Below are positions 1-10,942 of a stretch of DNA of 33,518 nt, one piece after another. Every line of letters starts with the position of its first letter. Position 1 is the first letter of the stretch. The notes under the pieces are model-generated. The model did not search any database. It was not told the DNA's origin and worked only from the letters and a program-made list of their open reading frames with translations. A program made the translations under genes and the position numbers. Origin of the DNA: Bremia lactucae (lineage: Eukaryota > Oomycota > Peronosporomycetes > Peronosporales > Peronosporaceae); contig NC_090615.1 in NCBI RefSeq assembly GCF_004359215.1, positions 3,167,725 to 3,201,242 of the forward strand, in the 5' to 3' direction.

Positions 1-48
1 ATAATTACACATTTGCAATTAAGCTCGGGTGTATGTCAATATGCTTAG

Positions 49-1704
49 ATTACTGAGCTGAAAGAGCAGGAGAAATTATATGCCGAAGCAAAGCGAAAAG
101 TTCAGCATCGAATTACCGAAATACGCTCACTACGGAAGGCGATTATTCGTTTGGATGACAAGATTGCTGAAGGCGAAAATAAAGTTTACTCGCTTAAGAG
201 TGAGCTGGCACAAGTAAGTACAGTGAGAGACGACTTTTTGCGGAACGATCTTATCGTAAAACCTAATTTGATTCAGGATGTTTCGGCAAAAGAGGAAGCA
301 ATAGTACGAAAACTCAGAAACCAAGTATCTAAGTAAGCTGAATGGGTTTGTAGATGCTTGAACGTGCTGACCCATTTAATTTTTGGTGTTGCTACAACTA
401 GACAAGCCCAGCAGATCAAACAATGTTTGTTGCTCATTAGAGATCTGTACAAAGCTTGCGTCCGTGAGACATGCCTTTCATTACAGCTTGGTACACAGCA
501 AGTTCGAGTGGATTTTACAGAAAAGCACTTAACGCAAATTGAGAGCACGTTCCGGTAGGCATTGTGCACCTGCTATTTTATATTAATGTATTCAGTCTTT
601 TGTGATGCACTTCTAGCGGACTGCGAGAAGCGTACAAGCTTGCAAAAGAACGATTGCTGACTGTAGCGAAAGAGGCGATGCTGCTTAAACACAAAGCTGA
701 GAAGGATGCTCCTTGGGATTCTTATGAAGAGCGCTTCAACCAACTTCCAGACGATTTAGATGAATTACTTGGCAAAATTGAAAACAACAAAGCGGCACTA
801 GAATGCTTTCGTGGGGACAAAAGTATTCGCGAAGTGTATGAGCGTGTGATAAAAGAAATTCAGGACGATGAAGCCAATATGGCAGATTTGGAGAGTTTTG
901 TCAATCATGGTGAAGAAAAAATTAACAGAATAAAGGTCAGGTCGATAAATTTCGAAGTTTCAATAGTTTTGCGCGCTAACGATATCACGGTTTGGTTTAA
1001 AAGGTAAAATGGCACGCCGACCTCAAAGAAGTGGTTCAAAATATCGATACGTCGTTTCGAAGCTTTTTCAAGGACATTGGCTGTGTTGGTGAAATTTTGC
1101 TTGATGACGAGGATCCGGTGAGTGGTTAGATTGGTGTTGAATGACGCAATAGAATGCATATAACTAATGATACGGACTTGAATACTTTAGGATGTAGCTA
1201 AGTGGGGCATCGAACGCCGTGCTCAGTTCCGCAAGAACACCAAGCTTTCGACAATGAATGCTGAGGAACAATCTGGCGGAGTACGTTACTTTTTATTTAA
1301 GACGAGCGCTTGTCGATTAGCCAATTATTGACAAATTTATTTTGTAGGAAAAATCTGTTGGTACTATCATGTACTTGATGGCTCTCCAGAGTCTAACCAA
1401 GTGTCCATTTCGGGTGGTGGATGAGATTAACCAGGGGATGGACGTGTACAATGAGCGCAAAGTTTTCCAGCGAATCACTAAATCTTCATGTGGTAGCAAG
1501 CTACCGCAGTACTTCCTTATCACCCCAAAGCTCATCACTGGACTAACTTACCACCGCGACACAAAAGTTCTGGTCATTCTTAATGGCCCTTATAATAATA
1601 TTCGACAAGAGTTGTGGGACCCAGACAAGTTCATTGAAAGGCACGCTAAGCGTAAAGGTAAAGGAGCTATTGCTGGCTCTTGTAAGAAACGTATTCGAGC
1701 ATAG
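49..1704 (+). CDS. SMC5: SMC5, structural maintenance of chromosomes protein 5, C-terminal part (5' end outside window)
   Basis: SMC5 pairs with SMC6 in the nuclear SMC5/6 ATPase complex, which acts in recombinational repair and resolution of replication intermediates. Exons I can join in frame are 49-332, 402-554, 617-935, 1004-1117, 1191-1280 and 1348-1704 (438 residues visible), with GT-AG introns of 62-73 bp. The first exon follows an AG at 47-48, so the gene continues upstream of the window. The first two-thirds is charged and helical, as expected of the returning coiled coil. The C-terminal ATPase lobe has the ABC signature QSGGEKSV, split by the last intron (1280/1348), then MYLMALQSLTKCPFRVVDEINQGMD, whose VVDEINQGMD is the Walker B region, then QYFLITPKL. 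The QGMD and FLITPKL wording is typical of SMC5 rather than SMC6. The stop at 1704 lies 155 bp from the stop of the convergent tepsin-like gene. Confidence 0.93.
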
Positions 1705-1859
1705 GCCTTTGGGGTATTCGAGCTCCAGCATAAACAGATAATACAGATTGTGAAGAAGCGCGAGGTATTACAATAATGGAGCTTCATTTCAGGCTCTTGC
1801 CTTGATAAAGTCTAGAGTTAGAGATCTATTTGACCCTATATGAGCAGTAAACATATTGA

Positions 1860-4650
1860 TTACATGAAGTTGAAAGCTGATTGCCCCCCACCAAGCCGAC
1901 GATCATCACAAGTACCATGAGGTTGTGCAGCTACCACCATACTAGCGCCGCGAGGTGAGTTAGTTACTGCATACAATTCCTTTCCAAAATGGCCAAATGT
2001 CTTGTGCTTATCTTGCAAAGGCTGCTGGTAATGCTGCTGTAACGAAGGGCAGTATGACGTTTGATCAGATGACCTTGAGCTCTTGACTGCGTCAAAACCA
2101 TCTAATAGCTGCATTATGAAGCAAAGTAAACGGATGATTTATTATCCCGCTTTTGACGCATGCAAAGTGCTGCCGTACATACCGAGACTTCTTGCCGATG
2201 CGCTGGAGGCGGTGGAAGCTGTGAATGGTTAGCGGAACCTAGAAGGTCGAGAGTATTTATAACGCATTTGTTTGTTGGGCCAGGTGCTGACTCAAGACTT
2301 AGAGAGCTTAATCCAAGGAGGTCAACTTCGTGATGTGTCTTAGTTATAGGGCTACCGCGCTGTGTCTGCGTGGAGTTTGAGCATCTAGCACCTGACGGAG
2401 GAGCCCGAATCGCTTTATCTGCGTGACCAAGAGCACGCAAAAGCTGAAGCGTTTTGGATACCACACTGGGCTTAACATCTTTTCGCAACTTAATTTCAGC
2501 ACACGTATATTAGTCAGCATAACTACTTTGCAAATCACATCAGATTGTTCTACGAACCTCTTTAATAACTTCCAGATTAGCTTCGAAGAACTCTTGGTAC
2601 AGTTTAGCACCAGGAGAGTCCAGTAGTCCTAGAACTACGTGCAACCCTTTCAATCGAACCTGCCAGGTGTCATCCTCCAGCTTATCGAGCAAAATATCGC
2701 CAATAGTTTGTGCATCTAGCGTCTGCGCAAGGTCAAGAAAGCGCTTGAGGTCATCAGCCGACGGTGCGCGCGAAAGCCCTGCTGATGCACACAAACTATC
2801 GATCATCGTACGCTCGTAGTCCCTGTGTCAGTAAATGAGGTCGTAAGGTAAACTATAAATGACTATCAAAATTATTACATACCTGCTTGTGTCACCTCCT
2901 CCAGTCCCCTGCTGACCATTTAATTGAAAGAACCCGTGGTCAATCACTTGCGGACCGGCACGCAATTCGTCGTTATCAGCCAAGGAGGAAGCCATTGACT
3001 TATCCATGTTGCGGCGGTCCCACTTCTCTAATGCAGCCGTTCCCATCTTTTTCAGCACTTCAGCTTTCTTTCCAAGAGCTGTCGTCGGTACATTATTGAG
3101 CGGCTGCCCATTTACAGGAAGACCTAAGCTACCAATGCGGTGAGCAGGGCGACTTGCATTATCCATATAAGAAGGAGGGCCCCCTGACTGGTAGCCTCCA
3201 CCGAAATTGCTTCGTGCGTTGTTTCCGCCATTAAACGAGTTTTCAGCGACAGCACTGCGGACAGCATTCGGATTGTACGTGCCGCTTTCAAATCCACCTA
3301 GTCCTGACGGTGCACTCGCATTGCTTCGGCCGAATCCACCTGCTGGTTTAGGAAAGCTAAGTGTGTGACCCACTAACACTGTAGGGCGGTTGTCTCGTAG
3401 TGTAGACGGGTTGTACCGGGGCTCATTGTCAGATGCCGAATCCTTCTTCTGATATCCTGAGCTACTCCATACACCTGCGCCTGCAGTCTTAGTAGTTAAG
3501 CCTGTTCCCGCCGATGCTGCCCACGAGTTAAAGCCACTTGGCTGCTGCTGTGGTATATTTGGAGTATTTACGCTGGATGTACCAGCTTGGTTGTACTCGT
3601 AGCAACCCGAATTTTCAATATTTTGTCCATAGCTCTCATTTGAACCATGTAAGCTTTTGCCCATGTGGCCATTACCCGCTTCATTTGGAGCTTGAAAGTT
3701 TCGTGATCGACCATTCAAGCCTGGTGATGGAGCATTGTAGCCTCCACCCGCAGGACCATTGTAGCAAGCAGCTGCATTATTGTATCCTACAGATGGGTTG
3801 TCTTGATACGGAGTAGGACGACTCGAGCCCAGCGGCTGCCCCCACGACCCACCAACACTTGAAAGCTGCCGTTCCGACTGTCCCTGATTGTAAACACCAT
3901 TTGAATGGTTATATGACTGTGCACTTTCTCCTTCCTGTGCCTGCCATGGCCTTGAAGCACACTGAGGTGTCTCTTGCTCAAGCTGAGGTGACTCTACTTT
4001 CTGACTCGACAAAAATCCATCATTTAAGCACACCAAGGCTTCCTAAAACAATAATATGACGTGAACCATTGCACACGTAAATAATAGGTAGGCAGAACTT
4101 TTTTCTTACTTGAGCTGCTACTCGTATACGACGATACTTCTCATCTCCATACACAGGATCTGGAGGACCTGAAAATTCTGCCATTTGGAGCAACAATACC
4201 GTGAGCTTAATTGCAACGACTCTCTGCATACTGCTTTCCACCTACGTATATAAGCAAGAATTTCCTGCTCTTCTTCTCTAATCGCATCCGAGAAAGTGGG
4301 ACTGCCTTCTCGAATGCAAAACTAGCGACAACGACATCATATAAACATTGTAAGAGCACTCCCAATGATGCCAATGCTGTCTCAATCCTCACTGCAATGA
4401 TCTGTAATGCCTTCAGCTTTACGTTAAGATTACTCTTATTAAGCCTTCTTAGAATATAGTCGGCCGTCTTTTCCGCGTCGCGATCACTTGCCTTCGTCGA
4501 GTCTGTAGACAATAACAAGCAAAATACTTCTTTAGCTGAAAGTTGCACAGCTGAAAGTCCTTCATACACACTCGCAATTTCTCCCATCAGGTAGACGGGC
4601 ACGGGACCGTCATGCAGACTCGAGGCCTCGGCCAGCGCGTGTCTGTTCAT
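1860..4650 (-). CDS. tepsin-like ENTH/VHS adaptor protein (AP-4 accessory family), seven exons
   Basis: Tepsin is the accessory protein of AP-4 coats at the trans-Golgi network. Exons on the minus strand that keep one frame are 4650-4393, 4321-4246, 4177-4110, 4042-2883, 2822-2558, 2488-2183 and 2108-1860, giving 793 residues. Residues about 10-134 form an ENTH domain. Its end reads GSPTF and then, across an intron, FSGPPDPVYGDEKYRRIRVAAQ, matching the tepsin GSPQF and GPPDPLxG signature. Residues about 135-520 are low-complexity Gly/Asn/Ser/Gln. Residues about 521-640 are helical and resemble the tepsin VHS-like domain (ADDLKRFLDLAQTL, KLEDDTWQVRLKGLHVV). The tail has short adaptor-like motifs: DLLGL (665-669), DLLG (690-693), LLDGFD (712-717) and a terminal SAFNFM (788-793). 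Known animal tepsin binds AP-4 epsilon through an S-A/V-F-x-F-L-N motif, so the terminus may be the equivalent. The family call is strong; AP-4 binding is inferred. Confidence 0.82.
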
Positions 4651-4763
4651 GCTTTAACTTTATCGCGCGTTGCAACGACCGAAGGGATGATACCGCGGTA
4701 CACTGTACCGTTTTTTTTATTCAAATTAAATAAAAAAAGATGTTATAAAATCGAAGATTGAGC
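4651..4763. promoter_or_regulatory. 113-bp bidirectional promoter between tepsin-like gene and REV3
   Basis: The start codons of the minus-strand tepsin-like gene (4650) and plus-strand REV3 (4764) face away from each other with only 113 bp between them, so both promoters must share this space. It contains a 15-bp perfect inverted repeat with one central base at 4696-4710 (CGGTACA-C-TGTACCG), then a T run (4711-4718) and an AT-rich stretch. No TATA box is evident. Confidence 0.6.
4696..4710. promoter_or_regulatory. palindromic promoter motif CGGTACA-C-TGTACCG
   Basis: This is a perfect 7+1+7 inverted repeat, 46-60 bp before the tepsin-like start and 54-68 bp before the REV3 start. Nearly the same palindrome lies at 15114-15128 upstream of NADK. 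A symmetric site suggests a dimeric DNA-binding protein. Function is inferred from position and recurrence only. Confidence 0.4.
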
Positions 4764-7700
4764 ATGGATGCTGAAGAGCTTCGCGTCGAGGCTGTCGTGG
4801 TAGACTACTACATGAGAAGCCCGCTGCCTACTGGCAGCATTGAATATTTGCCGGATTCTCCTTGTTATCAACATGCCCACGAGGTGCCGATTGTTCGGGT
4901 TTTCGGCGCTACACCAGCTGGACAAAAAGCCCTTGTACATGTTCATGGCGTAAGATACTTTCTCTATTATAAACAGAATATTTGATGATTTACGCAAATG
5001 GTCTGCAACAACGATGATTAGATATTTCCATATTTTTACTTTAATGCGGAAAATGACCCGGATTTTGAGGATCCCGAACGGCTACGAAAGCTCTTGCCCC
5101 AATTAGCAAAGGACATTGAAACTGCAAATGCCTTGAACCAGCAACAAAGACAACAAACTGATAAATATGCAACGGATTCATCAAAATCCAGTAAAATTAT
5201 TGCCAAGGTATAAAAGTGGAATGAAGCATTCAGTGCGATCTGGTTTCTTACTTACTTGTAGATGCTCATTGTTCAAGGAACGCCGTTTTACGGATACCAT
5301 CTGAGATCAAAGCTTTTCGTTCAAATATTTTTGTACAATCCACGTGCGGTTCCATATGTCGTGAGATTGTTGGAAAGCGGGAGTATTGGAGATAGACACT
5401 TTCAGCCGTACGAGTCACACATACCGTTTCTGCTGCAGGTACGATTCTGGTTCGCATTTGGGGCATCAACATCAATTTGACAAACATCTCTAAGTGAATG
5501 AATTCAGGTTTTTGCAGATTACAGTATTGAAGGAATGAATCACGTCGCATTTAGCAATGTCAAGGTACGCTTGAAGAATTGAACGTTTGATAACAACTTT
5601 TTGACGAATTCTATATCGTAAAGTTCCGATTTCCACTTCCAGTGTCCCAAGAGCATCTTATGGAAGCTACCAATACCGGCATATTCCGCATTTTTTTGCT
5701 TTCCACGACGCCAACAGAAAAAATAAACGGAATAGAAAAGAGCGAGACTTCTTTCAAAGGACGCCATGCGCCGATTCTTGAACGGCCTAAACAATGGTTT
5801 GATCGAACATGCTGCTGTGCGTTAGAGGTTGATGTGGCAGCTGCATGCATTTTGAACCCCAAACAATTTCAGCTTCAGCACAAGAAAGCAGAGGGTGTAG
5901 GAGACTTACGTCATGTGCCATCGTTGGCGGCTATCTGGGAGGTAACAAAGTGTAATTGATTACTAGCGTTGCGAGAAATGTGATTATCTATTGATTTGAT
6001 AGGAAGAAAGGCTGCGCCGTATCCAGAATGGTGAAAGGGGAACGCCTGAATTGTCACTTAGCTTACTGCGCAATTCGGACATATCAAACGAGTCATCAAC
6101 GAGTCCTTCACCGGCAAAATCGGCATCGTCGCTCCTTTCACAGTCATTTTTCAAGAAGAAAATTAAAGATTCCGTAGATATGGTAATGGCTAGATTAGAA
6201 GAGCAACAGCAGCATAATGAGATTGATTGTTGCGACCAACATGGCCCACAATTTGCGGGTGATGTAATGTCATGCGGAAATTCGATCGCTGCCGAAAGCA
6301 AATTTTCTTATAGCCAAGCTGAGAATGAAGGCGGTATTGCTTGTGAGAACGATCAGGTAATATGGTTGCTGGCGAATTATGCAGCCCAACATTTAACATT
6401 GTTGTGTGTATTTCCACAGAAAGAAGACCGAGAAATTGTGACCCTTCTTTTAGACATGCAACAGATGAGTGAGTCGGATCAGAAAAAAGCTGAATGTCGC
6501 CAGGACGACGAGCATGTCAACTACGATACACCCAATGATAGCGAACATGATAGTGAAGGCATTGATAATTTGAATGAACAACATGCTGAAATTGGCGATA
6601 TCTTGGCATCACAGCAGCTAATTGTAAAATATAATACCAGCCCAGCCGTTGATCAGTCAACTAGCGTCAGTTGGTGGGATGTTGCAGAGCGCATATCCCG
6701 AGCGAAAACGAGTCCAGTTAGCGAACTTGGAAGCCCTCGTGTGGTCGTCCGTGCTTCAACAGGAAGGCAAATTAAGGTTTGAAAACATTTGTTTAAATTT
6801 GATGTTCGAATACTAGCCCTCTAATGATTCCATGAAGTCAAATCTTCTAAGGCAAGGTCTTCCAAGTTTGGGTCCAATATAGAAGACATTCCTTTAGTTG
6901 AAGACATGAAAGATCTTTTACCACCTCGGCCTCAAAAGTCAGTTTCTTTGACTCCCCTAAAAGAAGAGGATAGACCTGTTGATTTTGTCGCGTCGTCTTT
7001 GACGCCGCATCCACAACCACATGGTGCAAGTCAAAGAATGCAACCGCCAGAAGCTGCAGAAAGCAATTCTCGCTTGTGGATGTTCAGTCCTGACCCTCCA
7101 ACTTATTTGCAAATTCTTTCATCTTCGCGAGATCTTGGCATAACTCCAATGAAGGTAATCGATTCTGCTCTTTTAGCTTTTTTGCGTATGAAATTGTACT
7201 AATTGACAAGGCTTTCTGATCATGCAAGTAGTACCAACCCGTATGTTACAGCAACGCAGCTGAAATTCCTGAAAAAGCGATGGTATTTGGAGGAAAAAAA
7301 TATGACTTTACCCCACAAAATATAAAAAATTTGCCAGAATTTGATACGGCTTTCGCGCGGCAACTATTATATCGGCATCGCAGTGGCGAAGGCAGTTTAA
7401 AGCTCGACAATGCAAGATGGTGCAAGCTTTCCAGGATAAAAAAGCCAAGCATTGTTCGTGGAAGTGGCGAAAAGGTATAAGTGTATCGAGAAGTTGAAAA
7501 CTTTTTTTGCATTGAGCGGCATTTCATGACCGACACTTCTGGACAGATGCGCTGCTTACGAATGCCAGCAAGGATGCCTCCAGACGCTTCAACTGTCGAA
7601 GCTTGGGTAAGTATTGATGCCGAAGCATTTCAAAAAACAACTGAGGTGCGAATATTTATGTGTATGAAGTGACCACACTGATTGCTTACTCTTTATTCAC

Positions 7701-10700
7701 TTAATAAGTCACGACGCAAGCGTGCTTACTCGTCATTAGTGCCCACAGCTTCGCTTTCGAGCACGCTGAGCTCGCTGACTATTGCGTCAAATATTACAAT
7801 TTTGTCAATCGAAGTATTTGCCGGGTCGCGCGCCAGTCTGCTGCCAAACCCTCTTTACGATCCGGTACAAGTGATATGCTATGCCGTTGATGCCCAAGAG
7901 GGACCAAGCGATACCAAGACAAAAGATTATGGCATACTTATGGTTAAATTAGACGGGATGGAAGAAGCAGCGCCTGAAAGCGTGATTTTGGGCGTAGGAA
8001 GCAAAAACTCTTCGGTGTCATTCGCGTCAGACGAACGCGAGCTTTTCTGCTTACTGGAAGAAGTTGTAAATCGGTGGGATCCAGACTTTTTGGCAGGATT
8101 TGAAGTTCAAAAGGCTTCCATTGGGTATCTTGTCGACCGAGCTTCTAAGATTAATGTAAGAATCCTTTTTAGTTTGTTTGAAACGGCAAAGCGTTTTTAC
8201 CTTTTCTTGTGCGATTGAATTGCAAGGTAAATCTCATTCAGTCGCTTTCACGTCTTCCATCAGCCCCAATGGATCTTCGAAACAGAACTACAGTGCTAGG
8301 GCGAGAGGGTGACAGCCAAAAAGAAGCGTCTATCGGTACAACTTGGGGAGTAAATAAGGCAGCTGGGCTATGGATACACGGTAGGTATATTATAAATCTC
8401 TGGCGAATGACGAGATCTGAGGTACGGGTCGCGTTTGCTTGTTATCTAGATAAACAGCTGACGGCTATTTTATGTATATACAGCTTAAATTATCGCGCTA
8501 CGCACTCGAAGACGTTGTGTGGGCTGTTTTAAAACGAAAATATCCAGTGTATTCTGCCGAACAATTAACGTCTTGGTTTCAGATTGGTGGCTCAATGCGC
8601 TGGAAGGTTTTAAAATACATTATGGATCGAGCCAAACTCAATATTCAAATCATTTATAAAATGCAGTTAATAACAAGAACTAGGTGCGCGTCTTTTCGAT
8701 CATGTGTTACCATTGACCTTTCTTAATTCTTGTCATTTTCGATAGCGAAATGGCTCGACTATTTGGAATCGATTTTTATTCCGTCCTATCTCGAGGGTCC
8801 CAATACCGAGTCGAGGCTGTCATGCTGCGAGTGACGAAGCGGAAAAATTATTTGTTAATATCACCGAGCAAGACACAAGTGGCTGGTCAAGCTCCGATGG
8901 AATGTATTCCACTAGTAATGGAACCGCATTCAAGCTTTTATAGTGATCCTGTCGTAGTACTTGACTTTCGGGTGGGTAAGCGCTCATCTAGTATACTTGC
9001 ACAATTCCGATTTGCTGTTAATGAAGAAATTATAGTCTCTCTATCCGTCCCTTGTAATAGGGTACAATATGTGCTACTCCACCATACTTGGCCGTTTGAA
9101 AGATGGTCAGGACTCAGAGCTGGAGACATCGCTTGGAGTTGTTGATTTCTCCCCCAGCGCAGTTGGACTACTGCAATGCAAAAATGACGTCATTGTTGCA
9201 CCGAACGGCACTCTGTTTTGTCCGAAAAGCTATCGACATGGGGTGCTACCGCTTATTCTAGATGAAATTCTTTCAACTCGAATAATGGTGAAAAAAGCAA
9301 TGAAGTCGGCAAAAAATTCAAAGCAGAAACGCTTGGAAAAAGTTTTGTACGCTCGACAGTTGGCGCTCAAGTTAATTTCAAATGTGACATATGGTTATAC
9401 AGCGGCTGGTTTCTCTGGACGTATGCCATGCGCTCAATTAGCTGATGCCATTGTTCAGGTTTCTCAGTCATGCGCTCGCTTGTGTCCAAGGTGTGCTTAC
9501 TCGCTCTATTTGCTTCGTGTAGACTGGACGATGCACACTTGAAGCAACTGTTCGATTGATAGAAGAGCGATCTGAATGGAATGCGAAAGTGGTGTATGGT
9601 GATACAGATAGCGTCTTTGTTCTGCTTACTGGAAGGTCCAAAACAGATGCGTTTCAAATTGGCCAAGAAATTGCGAACGCTGTAACTGCATCTAATCCAA
9701 GGTAATGCATCTCGTCATTAAACTGATACGACATTGATAAACATCTTATTTATATTGTTTACTTTATTTAGACCAGTGACATTGAAACTCGAAAAGGTCT
9801 ACATGGGCTGCTTTCTTGTATCCAAAAAGCGCTACGTTGGCAATAAGTTTGAGAATCCAACACAAAAGGTCGGCACAATTGAATCAAAAGGGATTGAAAC
9901 GGTCCGACGCGATTCGTGCGGTGTGGTTAAGCACGCATTAAAAACTTCGCTTAGTACTTTATTTGAGTCTTGTGATTTGTCCAAAGTAAAGGAGAAGTTG
10001 GAGAGATTCTGGATTCAAATCATAGAGAATCGTGTGCCACTTAAAGAATTTATCTTCGCGAAAGAAGTACGTTTGGGAACATACAGCAATGGAAGGTACT
10101 GAGTATATTCTGAATTAATTGAGCGATTGACTCTAAGCTTCATTATGATGTGTAGTGCTCCTCCTGCAGCACTTGTTAGTATCAAAGCCATGGGAAAAGA
10201 TTCACGAGCGGAACCTCGGTATGCAGAACGAGTGCCTTACGTTGTTGTAAACGGCTCTCCTGGTGCGCGTTTGATGGACTTGGTTGTGTCACCTGATGAA
10301 TACTTTAGCAAACGAAAACGCTATAGCATCAATTACCACTACTACATCAACAAGCAGGTATGAATAACAATGTTAAATTGATCGCTATTGTGCTGACAAC
10401 ATCGTTTGTTCGTAGATCATTCCAAGTCTCGAACGGCTATTTCTGCTCACTGGGGCAAACATTCGATCATGGTACGCGACACTTCCTCGAACGTCCGTGA
10501 AAGCTCGCCAGTATGCTTTCGACAATCCTTCACCAACAAGTACGATTGGTTGTGGCTTTCGATCGATAGACTCGTTCTACCTGAGCAAGCATTGTCGGCT
10601 CTGCGGGTCGATTGGCATAAATGCGCTCTGTCAAAACTGCTCTGCTAATCCACAGCGAAGTCTGTTGGCAATTCACACTGCGTTTGCGAGGCATGAAAAG

Positions 10701-10844
10701 GCTGTGATGGCTTTAAAAGTTGCGTGCACAGCATGTGCTGATCGAGACGCATTTGGAAATTGCAACAATTATACCTGCCCCGTGTGGAATCACATCAAGC
10801 TTTTTGAAGTTGACAAAACCACTTTGACGTACCAAGATCGGTAG
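4764..10844 (+). CDS. REV3: REV3, catalytic subunit of DNA polymerase zeta, complete, 18 exons
   Basis: B-family polymerase for translesion synthesis, partnered by REV7 and the POLD2/POLD3 type subunits. Exons: 4764-4949, 5022-5207, 5262-5438, 5508-5564, 5624-5941, 6003-6776, 6852-7154, 7232-7474, 7547-7645, 7709-8155, 8227-8421, 8484-8683, 8746-8971, 9036-9458, 9523-9701, 9772-10095, 10156-10357, 10416-10844; 4968 nt, 1655 residues. The N-terminus has VVDYYMRSPL and VRVFGATPAGQKA, a REV3 hallmark. Exon 10 begins the inactive exonuclease-like domain (SIEVFAGSR). Motif A is DFRSLYPSLVIGYN (about 1135-1148, across an intron), the motif B region TYGYTAAGFSG (about 1255-1265), motif C YGDTDS (1303-1308), then KKRYVG. 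The C-terminus has two four-cysteine sites: 1573/1576/1585/1588 and 1617/1620/1629/1634; in this family the second binds a 4Fe-4S cluster. The ATG at 4764 was chosen because it gives the conserved REV3 start. A 63-nt stretch inside exon 6 may be an unspliced in-frame intron. Confidence 0.95.
6357..6419 (+). other. candidate in-frame 63-nt intron within REV3 exon 6
   Basis: The stretch begins GTAATATG and ends TTTCCACAG, is 63 nt long and has no in-frame stop. It resembles the neighbouring introns in size and ends. Splicing it would join CENDQ directly to KEDREIV and shorten REV3 from 1655 to 1634 residues. Its encoded residues are hydrophobic within an otherwise acidic, polar linker, which favours an intron. 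Confidence 0.5.
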
Positions 10845-10942
10845 TATTAAATAGCAAGCAGAAAACACAAATTTAAAGTATCTTGAAACTCTTGCGGCCA
10901 GGCTCTATTTTTTTTCGCTACCCTGTTCATACCAAAAGGTGT

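Noticed and set aside
4020..4241. Alternative tepsin-like exon beginning at 4241
   Set aside because: It gives plausible residues before the GPPDP motif but omits the GSPTF segment; the two-intron model fits the family better.
4207..4392. Continuous minus-strand reading through the tepsin-like exon 1 end
   Set aside because: The read-through residues do not fit an ENTH domain, whereas splicing at 4393/4321 and 4246/4177 restores GSPTF and FSGPPDP.
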